DNA of 64,000 bases from Piromyces finnis. Its lineage: Eukaryota; Neocallimastigomycota; Neocallimastigomycetes; Neocallimastigales; Neocallimastigaceae. A program made the translations under genes and the position numbers. Position 1 is the first letter of the stretch; every line of letters starts with the position of its first letter. Positions 45,001-56,600 of the stretch are shown in pieces. Location of the stretch: the NCBI GenBank assembly GCA_002104945.1, contig MCFH01000032.1, positions 310,001-374,000 on the forward strand, given 5' to 3'. The notes under the pieces are model-generated. The model saw only the letters and a list, made by a program, of their open reading frames with translations, was not told the DNA's origin and searched no databases.

Positions 45001-48000
45001 CATAAACTTGCTCATCTTTTTCTTTACAATTTTATCTCCATTTTTACTAATTTTATAGTTGGTCAAAATATCACTAAAGATCAAATCATCCTCTGGTCCA
45101 GTGCCATTATTTTGGAGGGGATTTTGGGCGGAAAAGGTATTGGTATTGGACTTTAAGAAGGGATTATTTGTCCTATACACCTCCTTTTCAGTAAATGGAG
45201 AATGATGTGAATGTGAATAATAATTAAATTCGGTTGCCGTGGTGCTGGTGCTGGTGGTGTCATTGGTGGTGAAGGGATGAGGATAATGAAGATCATTAGA
45301 AGTCAGTCTATTATCAAAAGATAATTTATCATCCTTGGCAAGGGCATTATAAATTTTCTTTTCTTTGACCGGGAAGGTGTCATTCCTGTCTTTTTTGGAA
45401 TAGAAATGACTTCTTTTTTTGATACTCTTCTTAATTGATTTGGTAAGCGCAATAGGTATACTTTGAATTTTATGCTCATCTTCATGATTCTTATTTTCAC
45501 TACTGGTTTCTTCAGGAAGGAATGCATCCATCGCCACCACCGGCGGATAAGATCGTCCATTCAAATTAGAATTACCAAACTTATTTTGTACACCGTCACC
45601 ACTACCACCACCATTAAAAGGTGATTTATAATAGTGTTGAGGATTTTCTAATTCTTCTTTAGCAATAGCAAGATCATGATTAAAGGTTTCATTGATCAAA
45701 ACACTATTGATATTTTCTTCCGTAAATTTTTCCAAGGCGCGTTTTAACCAAAATATGGAGAGTTGAATATTTTGACCAAGTTGTTTACCATCTTCATATT
45801 TTGTTCCCAAAATATACTGGGCAACAAAATAAGGTCCATCATTATTATTTGTCCTATTCGCAGCACTTGAGAGCCAATAAAGACCCATTTTAACATGATC
45901 ATCTTGTGGTAAGGTAGCTGTTCCCTGGGTGGCATCACTTCCCATTGAGGTGGTTATGGTCGTCGTCGTGGTCGTCGTGGTCGTCGTCGAATGGGTTGGT
46001 TGACGTGAATTGACAAGAGGTGAGCATGCCAATGTACCTCCATTTGGATAATTTTTACCTGTGGATTTTTGATTACATTCATCTACCCTATCAAGTGTCG
46101 GCGTTTTAGATTTATTCTTTCCAAATATTAAAATATTAAAAAAACTTTTCTTCTTTTTCAATTTATTACTTTGGTCACGCACCTTTTCCTTTTTACCACC
46201 TTTTCTGAATGCTTCTACTGCGGTGGTGGTAGTGGTGATGGTTGGCGAGGATACCATTGTATTTACCTCACTAAAACTAACCATCCTATTCTCATATTTT
46301 TTATTTTTTTCAAAAAGTCGATAATTTTCCTGTATAAATTTTGCAATTTCACCTTGAAGTGAACTTTTAAAGGTATCAAGAAGATTCCATTGACGGAATA
46401 AAGAAAAGTGGGACATGATAAAATCGGTGGTTAAACTCATTTTCCTCCTATCCTTTGGAAGATCAATACTAATGGATGTCGATAAATCATTTTTACCGAT
46501 ATCTGGAAATATTAATTTCGATTCGTTGGGCGCCGTGACAAACGATTTTTCATGCATCCTTGAGTTGAACATGAAAGATTTATTATTTATTGAAATAAAA
46601 GACTTTTCATGTTGCCTGGAGGAGGAGGAAACCATGGAAGAAATAGAATGATCCTTTGATTTTTTACTCTTACTTGACATTCTATGGTAAATTAATTTTT
46701 TGAGCTCCTTGAAACTTTTAATTTTTTCATTTCGTTTAACAAAAATTTTTGGGGTAATGGTAGAGTGATCGTTATCGTCAACTGAATTACGGTTTGTCGT
46801 TTTTGTATGAAGGGCATCAAACGGTTTAAAAGTTAATTTTTTAAAGAGTTTTAATGATTTCACACCATCTTCTCTTTTATTTGGCGTGGTAAGGGTAGGA
46901 AATGAATTATTCACAGAGGATGAAAAATAATAAAGTGTTTTATCTTCCCTTTGACCCTGATGAGAATAATTCAATATGGAATTGGAATCCTCTTTCTTCT
47001 TTTTCTTTTCCTCTACCACTTCCCCCTTTTCCTTTTCTACCTCCTCCTTTCCAACTTCAAAATTGTTTAAAAAGTCAATTTCTGGAACGAGATCCTTATC
47101 CTTGTTCCATTCATTTTGTTGATCCTGCTCATAAATTTTTTCGACAAGATCATCAAAAAAGTGTTTAAACCCGTCCATATGTTGTAAATTATCGGAAAAA
47201 TGAACATTTTCAAAAGACTTTATTTTTTTACCAAATATTAAAGAGGTGTCAAGGGTTTTGGCATTCTTTACTATGTATTGTTGCATTTTATGTTGAATAT
47301 TGTGTTGTTCAAAATAGTATTGACCAAGGCAAGTTTGAGCCATAGCGTTACCATCATTAGCAGCGCGAATAAGCCAATCGATCGATTGATGAGCGGATGG
47401 TGCCAAACGAGCTAATTGATATTTTGCGTAGAGTATATTATTATTTATCCATGGATATTGTTTTAAATATTCGGTTTCCCGATCCACAAGGCATTGATAC
47501 CAATAGGTTGCTTCTTCCAAATTTTTTTCCGTACCTATCCCATTTTGATAGTAATAACCTAATTCAAAAAAGATAAAGGGTGGTACATTTCTATGATTTG
47601 CAGCTTTTATCAGCCAATATAAGATATTTTTATGACGGTTTTGAGTCGCCAAATCAAGAGATGATTTCATTGTGCCATCATTATTAATTAAATATTTACT
47701 AGTCATCGTATTGTTGTTATTGGGACGAAGATTATTACTAGTCGTTGTATTATTTGGATGATGATGATGATGATTTGCATAGTTGATAGTTTCCATTGAT
47801 AATTTATGATTTAATTTAAAATAGTCGTTTTTATTTACAGCCGTATGCGATGGAAGGGTAGAATTAATATTACTGCCGCTAGAAAAAGAATAATTGTAGG
47901 GAGGGTAGCAATAACTACCGCCGTTAGATCTATTGTCACCTCCATAATTATTTATGATAGTATGTGTGGTATTTAATGTCGAAGGGTAAATCGAACGAGT

Positions 48001-49427
48001 GTCATTACTCCAATTTGATTTATAAATGGTGGATGGGTAAAGAGAATTACTTTGGAGAGAAGTTAGTGAAGAACTACTACTTTTATTTATTAAAAAATTA
48101 GAATTTTTATCGATATTGGCATGGCTATTAAGTATATTATGATTGATACGTTTAACGTGATCAGTAACTTTTTGAAGACTTTCATCGTTAAATATATAAT
48201 TTAATTCTTCAAGTTTACTTTCGTCTATCAGTACATTTCTTTCCCTGTGTTTACTAATTGATTGTTCTTCTTCCATATACATGAGATAAAGTAACATTAT
48301 TTGGGAAGATAGATGGCCTTGTTCAGCAGCCATCTTAAACCATTTCTCTGCAAGACGAAGATTATCCGCCGCTGCATCTTCTTTTTCGATATAACCTGAA
48401 AAATAGATAATTCCTAAAAGGAATAAAGAATCGGAAGTATTACTTTTCTTAAAATACATCACTGCTTTTTCCACATTTTTTCGAATACCATCACCGGTGA
48501 GGTAACAAAATCCAAGAAACTTATTAGCTTGACGAACAACTAAATCCGTTTTTGAATTTGAATTAATCTTTCGATTTCCCGAATCATAAACAATACTTTC
48601 CAATACTTCAATTGCAAAAGATTTATTATTTTTTTTCCAAGCTAAAAGACAAATTTTGTATTTTTGATCTATAGGAATAGCATTGAATTTTTTAACATAT
48701 GGATGAGATGAATATTTAATAAAAATACTTTCTGCTCTTTTTTTATAAAATTCAAGTTCATCTTTGTATATACATAATAATATTTTATATTTATACGTGT
48801 GTTTTTAATAAAAAAGAAAGTGTATAGATTCGCATATTTATAGTTTATACGTGAGTTTTTAATAAAAAAAGAAAGTGTATATTTATAGTTTATACGTGTG
48901 TTTTTTAATAAAAAAAAAGAAAGTGTATAGATTCGTATATTTATAGTTTATATGTGTATTTTAATAAAAAAAGAAAGTGTATTGATTCGTATATATTTAT
49001 AGTTTATATAGATTTTAATAATAATAAAAAAAAAAAGTAGATATATTTATATTTTATTTGTATTTTTATTAAAAAAAAAAAATGAGAGATTAATAAGGAA
49101 TAATTTTTAAAAACGAAATTTGAAAAAGGATCGATTAACAGGATAATATTTTTTAATTTAAATGAAATAAACAATATATATTTATCTTTTTATTTTTATA
49201 AATGACTAACCTTCTACTCCTTTACTTTTTACGTCTGTTGCGGTATTAGAGTTATAATGATTAAAGTTAAGTGAAGTGACAGATTTTCCTCTATTTGGAT
49301 TTGAGTTATCTATCGCATTATTATTATTACTATTTTTTTTAATATGTTTAAAACTTTGGCTTTTTGTAAAGATATCATTCTTGCCATTATATTTTGGAAT
49401 TGTGTCTGTTATTTTGGTGTCAACCAT
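42088..49427 (-). CDS. Large SEL1-repeat protein, two exons
   Basis: Exon 1 49427-49211 and exon 2 48761-42088; the GT...AG intron joins in phase 1 and gives about 2,296 residues. SEL1-like repeats (short helical pairs with A-x-x-G-x-x-x-A spacing) occur in four separated groups: near the N-terminus (KFLGFCYLTGDGIRKNVEKA, WFKMAAEQGHLSSQ), at about residue 450 (WLIRAANDGNAMAQTCLGQY), about 1,020 (GLYWLSSAANR) and at the C-terminus (AAARGHAKAQYLLGRHFL, LSADQGHPDALYDLG, LNRGHPKAEKIL). Long Ser/Asn/His/Lys-rich linkers lie between. The family is adaptor-like (Chs4/Skt5, Hrd3), so a scaffold role is likely but the partner is unknown. The true start may lie further upstream. Confidence 0.75.
43940..44112 (-). 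repeat. 13-residue coding tandem repeat in the SEL1 protein
   Basis: Four to five copies of a 39-bp unit encode SPKPKENECHSI-type repeats. Slight drift between copies changes C/Y and P/L/S. Confidence 0.85.
48785..49025. repeat. Minisatellite in the intron of the SEL1 gene
   Basis: About four copies of a unit of roughly 50-60 bp with AAAGAAAGTGTATAGATTCG and TATTTATAGTTTATACGTG. It fills much of the 449-bp intron. Confidence 0.8.
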
Positions 49428-49569
49428 AGTATTTTTTTTTTTTTATAAAAAGATATGTGAGGATAAATAAATAAATATACATTTACATAATTTTAAATTA
49501 AATTAAATTGTATTAATACAATTCAATTATTAAAATCATTGTTTACATTATTAAATAATATTATTCCTA

Positions 49570-50006
49570 TTAAAACTTTGCTAGTAAATAAGAAAATAGA
49601 AAAAAAAAGTATTTATCATTACCTTTATCATCTTTTATTATAAAAGATAACGATAGTGACGGTTCATTATATATAGTAGTATTAAAAGAAGTATTGTTAG
49701 AACAACTATAATACTCACTTTCCAATTCATTATTGTCTTTATTATTTGAAAGGTATGCCAAGTCTTCATTTTTTTTCATGTTTGGTCCATGGGTTGAATT
49801 TGAAATTTTTTCTAATAAACAATTTATTAAATAATAATAATAATAATAATAATAACAATATAAAAATATTAAAATATTGTTTTTTTTTTTTTAAATTAAA
49901 GCAAAAGTAAATAAAAAAATCTTTTTATTAAACCTTGTAAAAAGTCCAAATTACCTGAAAGATTCATACAATTTCCATTAACCGAAATATTTTCTTTATT
50001 TTCCAT
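49570..50006 (-). CDS. Two small exons upstream of the SEL1 gene; own gene or its 5' end
   Basis: ATG 50006 opens MENKENISVNGNCMNLS, with a GT donor at 49954. The acceptor TTATTAG ends at 49812 and the phase fits EKISNSTHGPNMKKNEDL. The frame runs on to a stop at 49570, or could splice at the good donor gtaatg at 49622. No AG acceptor in frame was found before 49427, so joining it to the SEL1 gene fails on this sequence. Either it is a 97-residue gene, or the region contains a non-canonical acceptor or a homopolymer error. The product is Asn/Ser-rich, with no known domain. Confidence 0.4.
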
Positions 50007-53000
50007 GGTTATTATGTTTTATTTATTAGATGAATATTTTTTTTTCTTTTGCATTAACAAAATTAAAATGTATATATATATATATTTATGATTTCAAACT
50101 TTATAAATAATAAATGAATTATTAAATATGATGTTGTTATTCAATAAATAATAGGAATGTTTTTTTTTTAAAACTTTTTATAAAAAGTTGTAACTACTAG
50201 CCATTTAAATATATATATATATATATATTTTTGCTGGTTTCTATACAAGATATGGAATCAAATAAATTTGTCAAAATAATAATGATTTTATTATTGGATA
50301 AAATAATATTAATATTATACTATAAAATAGACTATAATTATGATAAATAATTAAAATGGATAAATGGAATTTTTATTTGTTTTTTTTTTCTTTTAAATAA
50401 TAATTGACTTTACAAAATTTCCTTTTATTATTAATTTAAAATGTCAAAATGTTTTTTTTTTATATATATATACATATATATACATATATTTATTACTATT
50501 GTTGTTATTAATAAATTACAATACAAAAAAATAATAATAATAATAATAGAACCAGTCTTTTTTAAACTATACAATATATTTTTAATAATATTATTAAAAT
50601 GTTATAAATAAGTTGTTGTTGTTGTTGTTGTTTTAATTAACAATTTAACAAAAAGGTTGCCATTTAAATTTTGATGTACCGAAAATCACAAAATATAATT
50701 TTTGGTTTAAATTTAACTTTTTGGATAGATTATAATAAAAGTTAGTTGACTATTAAATGTAAGCGTATACTACCACTACAATAAAACTAAAAACTATAAA
50801 AATAGTGAAAAAAGGATACAGCAATTTTTAGTTTTAAAAGTATTATTATGGTATTATTATTAAAAAAAATAATAACTAATTTTTTTAAGAAAAAAAAAAA
50901 GTTTTTTTTTTTATTCTTTTCTCTTTCAAAGCATGGTAAAAACAAAAGTTTTTGAGTTTTAAAATAATAAAAATAACAAGATTTGACACTAAAAAAAGGT
51001 CCCAATGAACACTTTCAATGCTCTCTCTTTTTACTACTAAATTGAAATAAAAACTTTTTTTTTTATAATGAAAAGTTTTTTTTTTATATAAATTTTAAAA
51101 TTTTGGATTATTTAAATTTAATATATTGATAATATATTATTCAATACATAAAGATATATATTCTCATTATATTTAAACAATGAATTGTTTTATATTTAAT
51201 TTTAATGTTTCAATTTTTATTATTTATTAAAATATAATCTAATATATATAACAATTTATTTTAATATATGATAAAATTGAATTTTAATTTTTAAAGTTCA
51301 AAATGTAAAAAAGAGAAAAAGGAAAGAAGAAAGAATAGTAAGAACGAATAGTAAGGTAAGAAAGAGAAGAATGAATGAATAGTAAGAATGAATAGAATAA
51401 ATGGAAATGTTTATTGTATATTATTTAAAGGAAATAAAAAAATAATCATTTTTATATTTTGTTTTTTTCCCCTCTTTCTTTCATTCTAATTTATTTCGAT
51501 TTAAAGTAACTTAAAGTTTTATCTCCTAAAGACTTTTGTATCAAAAAAAAAGAGAGAGATTACATTACAAGATGAAAAGAAAAGAATTTTAATTTTTATT
51601 ATTACTTTCTATACTCTTTTTCATACATTATTTCTTTATATTTTTAAAAAAAAAGGTTTATCTTTTATAATTAAACTAACACTTATTTTGAGCATAGACT
51701 AGATTATGAACTATGAATATTGCACTGTAATGCAATGGGATGTACAATGCATTATACAGTGCAATATACACAGAATAAGACACAATCAGTAGTGCACAAT
51801 TGATATCTTTGAAAAAAAAAAAGCTTTTTTTTTTAAATGTCACTTTTTTTTACTTTTAAAATTTTGTAAACAATTTTTATGTGGTACAAATTAAGTCTAT
51901 TCAGTGTATATATTAAAGGTACTGTTAATATATTATATACATTTATTATTATATATTGAAAATTAAATAAATTAATTTAAAAAGAATCGGACTTTTGAAG
52001 CTCAAAAAAAAAAAAAAAAAAGAAACCAACCCACAAAAGTCTTTTTTTTTAAAAAAAAAAAAAAAAACAATATAAAAAGGTATATTTAATCTTAATATTA
52101 CTTAAAAAAGCTTTATTTTTTATATGCCGCTTTTCTTTTTTTTTATATTAATAATTTACTTTAAAAAAAAAAAAAGATTAAAACTACACATTCATTTTTC
52201 ATTTTTTAAAAAAAAGTTAATAATCCCCTACATCAATAGTGAATAATAATAATTAGAATGTTTTTTAAAAAAAAAAATATTTTAAGAATGTATTTATCAG
52301 TTACTTTATCTTTTAAATTAAAATATAAAGTAATTGATATTTTAATATAATGATACTTTTTTTTTTATATATTTATATATATATTATACGATCATTAAAC
52401 TTATTCTCATGGATATATTAAAAACTTTATACTTTTTTTTTTTTATAAAACTATTAAAGCTTATATTCTTTTTTTTTTAATTCTTTATCAACTATTAAAA
52501 AAAAAAGTATTTTTAAAGATTTTCTTTATTTTATTTAGATTATGTACCGCAAAAAAAAAAAAAAAGTTTAAATGCTTATGATTTATAATTTATGTCAAAA
52601 AAGCGATTATACTTTTTTTTTTTTTAATAGAAATAAAATTATAAAGTGTCTTTTTAAACGTTTATTTTAGTTTTTAGTTCAATCCGTTGTCCGTCTATTT
52701 AAACGTTTATGGAAAGTAAGTTGTTTGGATAATGAAAAAATAAAACTTTTAAATCTATATTAAGATTTTAAATTAATAGAAAAATAAATAATTATAACAC
52801 GTTTTTTTTTTTTTTTTTTTTGACTGTAGCCAAAAAAAATGGATTAAAGGAAATATGAATAAAGAATTATTTTTTTATATTATATCATTATTTTTTGTAT
52901 TTTTTATTAATACCATTCATTGTTTTTTTTTTTTTTCTTATATAATTTTTTTTTTTTATTTCAATCCCTTCCACTCATCCTTTACCTTCTAACTTTACAA

Positions 53001-53662
53001 TTATTTAAAAAAAAAAGATCATTTTTTAATAAATTTATATAATAAATAATTTTAGTTTATTTATTTTATGAAAAAGGGAATTCTAGTGAACAATTCCTTT
53101 TTTTGTTTGTTAATAATGCTTTGGTTTTTTTATGTGTATAGTTGTTTATTCTTAGATTTTTACAAAACATTTTATTACATATTTTGAATAGTATGTTGTG
53201 GCTTTTAATTTTTAATATAGTTATATACTTCATATTATAAGATAAAATATATATCTTATGAATTATAAAAAAATTCTTGTCATAAAAAAAAGTATCTTAT
53301 CAATCTTTGTATGTGGCTTATGTAATATAATATTAATGTAGATATATTTAATTAAAGAAATTAATTAAAAAAAAAATAAATTAAAAAAAAAAATAAATTA
53401 AAAGAATTGGAAAAAAAAGAGTTGTTTAATAATAATTAATAATTGAATAGTATGAAATGAATGTTAGTAAAAAATTGAAATATAAAGATAGATGCAAGTA
53501 TAAATATATTAATAAACAAATAAAAGAAAAGTAAAGATAAAAAAAAAAAGAATAAATTTTTAAATGTACATTTTTTTTTATTAAAGTTTAGTTTGTATCA
53601 TTATATAAAAAAAAAAGAAAGGATAGACGTATCTTTAAATTAAAATTATAAAGATTTTAAGT
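50007..53662. other. Long AT-rich intergenic region with one strong hairpin
   Basis: About 3.65 kb between divergent genes. It contains A/T runs, AT and TTG microsatellites, a purine-rich AGAA tract (51,300-51,420) and a hairpin at 51,718-51,766. TAAACGTTTAT occurs twice near 52,660-52,710. No coding frame or standard RNA gene is seen. Confidence 0.55.
51718..51766. other. Imperfect hairpin, 17-bp arms
   Basis: TATTGCACTGTAATGCA (51718-51734) pairs with 51748-51766, with a 2-base bulge. The loop is 13 bases. It stands out from the A/T runs around it. It could be a small RNA precursor or the end of a small element. Confidence 0.4.
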
Positions 53663-56600
53663 ATGGAATATAATAATAAAATGGAAATGAAAATAAAAAG
53701 TTTTAATCGTAAAGATGATTCTTTTGATAAAATTTACAATGACAATGATGATGAAGATGAGGATAGTATTATAGAGGAGGAGATAGATTTTCAAAATGAA
53801 AATATTACAGATTATGATGAGGATAATGAGAAGGATGATATGTATGAAAGAGTTGAAAAAGATGAAAATAACGAAAAAAATGGAGTTCAAAATAGCAAAA
53901 GTAAACGTAGGGATAGGAATAGTCAAGACGATAATAAAGAAATATACACCACCGAAAAGGCGATGTTAAATAATAATGGTTTTACCCTAACCGATACAAA
54001 TATTATTCTGAGTGATAGTGATAGGGTGGAGAAGGAGACGGATTTTGAGATGTATAGTTACGATGAAAATAGTAAGGCTAGTAATCTTTTTTCGAATAAG
54101 GGAGATAGTCCGAAAAAATTAAATATAAATGATAATTCTCAAGAAGAAGAGAATAGAGTATTATCATTATCAAGTGAAATTGAAAAAGAAAGAGGTCAGG
54201 ATGTTTCCTACCATGAAACATTTGAAAAAATATCAAATATTAGTTCCCAACTATCAGCTAAATCAACAGAAAATACCTTTTTGACTGATCCTGCCTCTAA
54301 TAAAAGTCATGTGATATCATTAAGAAAAGATAAAGTTCATTTGACCATGGAAACGGTAGGTAAAGACAAACTCACTGAAAATCCGTCAATCCATTCAAAT
54401 CCAAGTATAAACGATACAATTATATCCAATACTGAATTTAGTTACAGTGATAGTTTTATTAGTAATGATGGTTGTGATAGTAATAAGAATGGTAATGGAA
54501 ATGAATTAAACGGAGATAAGGGGATATCAAATAATACACTAGATGGAAATGGAGAAAACCGAAAGCACAATACCTATCAAAATAAATACAGCATAAATGA
54601 AAATGATGAGTGGGATGACGGCAGTAACAATAACAATAACAACAATGATCTCGACGACGACAACAATAGCAGTTTTATTTCAGTTAAACCAAAAAACAGT
54701 ATCGATGATGTAAGTGATGAAAGTAATTTAGATACTATGAATAATACAATTAGTCAACAACAAAATATCTTATATCACCACATGAATCATTCGGATAACG
54801 AAAATTTAATGTTACAAAGTAATAGTCAATCTCAAATGTCAGAAAGAAGGATTACAAGTGATATTGAGGAAGAAGATAAAAATATGAACTATAAAAAAGA
54901 AAAAGAAGAAAATCAATTAAATAATGAATACAATGAATATAATGAATATAATGATTCTTTTGAAAGTATCAATAATCCTTCAATCATAATGAGTAATTCT
55001 AGCTATTCCAATCAAAATGACGACGATACTTTTGAAAGCATTGACCATTCTTTAACTATACCATTAAAAAGTAATAGTGGTAGTAGTGAAAATGGTCAGT
55101 ATGACGATTCTTTTGAAAGTATTCACAATAAATCATTAAAAAGTAATAGTGGTAGTAGTGAAAATAGTCAGTATGACGATTCTTTTGAAAGTATTCACAA
55201 TAAATCATTAAAAAGTAATGGTGGTAGTAGTGAAAATGGTCAGTATGATGATTCTTTTGAAAGTATTCACAATAAATCATTAAAAAGTAATAGTGGTAGT
55301 AGTGAAAAAGGTCAGTATGACGATTCATTCGAAGCTTTATCAAATATTTCTTCTTCTTCTTCTTCTTCCCCACCCTCAAATCATGAAATTCAATCCCACA
55401 AAAGTGAAGATGCCTATGAAGAAGAATCTTTTGAAAATTTATCGTCCAATAATGATCAATTATTCCAAAAAGAAAATAGTGATTTAGCGAATATGAGTAA
55501 TAACACCGAAAAGGAAAACGATCAAACGGAAGAAGATTATGATGAAGAAAATTTTGATAATGAAGAAAGTTATGATGGAAAAGAGTTTGAAAAGGATACT
55601 TATGATAAGGAGGATGAAATCGATGTTATTAACAAAGAAAATAATGAAAATGAAAATATAGAAAATTATGATGATGAAGAAGAAGAAGAAGAGGAAAAAA
55701 ATAGTGAGGAGGAAGAAAAGAGTGATGCTAATAATGATGATAATAACAATGATGATAATGATGATAATAATGATGATAATAACAATGATGATAATGATGA
55801 TAATAATGATGATGATAATGATGATGATGAAAGTGAAAAAAGTTACATAGATACAGAAACAATACAAGACTATAGTGAAAATTTTTATTCCTCTGAAAAT
55901 GATTCTGATGCTTCCACCATTAAAGAATCTTTCAATCATCATCATCATCATCATGTTAAGAATACTTCCTCAAAAGAAGAAAAAGAAACTTCCTCAAATC
56001 AACTAGCTGACGATGACAATAATAGTGAAGAAATTATTTCCAAGAATCAAAATGATTTATCCATTGAAAAAGAGGAGGGTATTGAAAAAGATCAAACCTC
56101 ATCATCCATAAGTGAAGGTATTTCTGAAGAAATTTTTTCTGATCCTTCTACCACTAATAACAGTAAAATAAGTGAGATCATTGAGGATGAAATTTTTTCC
56201 ATTCATTCTCCTATCACCACCACCGCCACCACTAATAACAGTAAAATAAGTGAGGTCATTGAGAATGAAAGTTTTTCTAACCAACAAAACCAACAACATA
56301 GGAATGACGATAGTATTAAAGAAGATTTTTCTTTCCAATCAAAACTCGAAAATTCAAAAAGTGAAAAGGAGGAGGAAGAGGAGATTCAAGAAGAAATTAG
56401 CCTCATTAATGATTTTACATCATCAAAAAATGATGGTAGTGATAGTATTGAAGAAATTATTTCGAATAATAAAAGTCAAGAAACTGCAATAACAATTGAC
56501 GAAAGTATTGAAGAGAAGGAAGAGATCTATTCTTCAAATCCTCAAAATTATTCTTATTCCTATTCCTTTGAAAATGAAAATGATATTACAGAAGAAAGTG

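Noticed and set aside
55484-55954. Minus-strand frame rich in Ile and Met
   Set aside because: It is the complement of the GAT/AAT repeats coding the Asn/Asp tract in exon 1 of the plus-strand gene.
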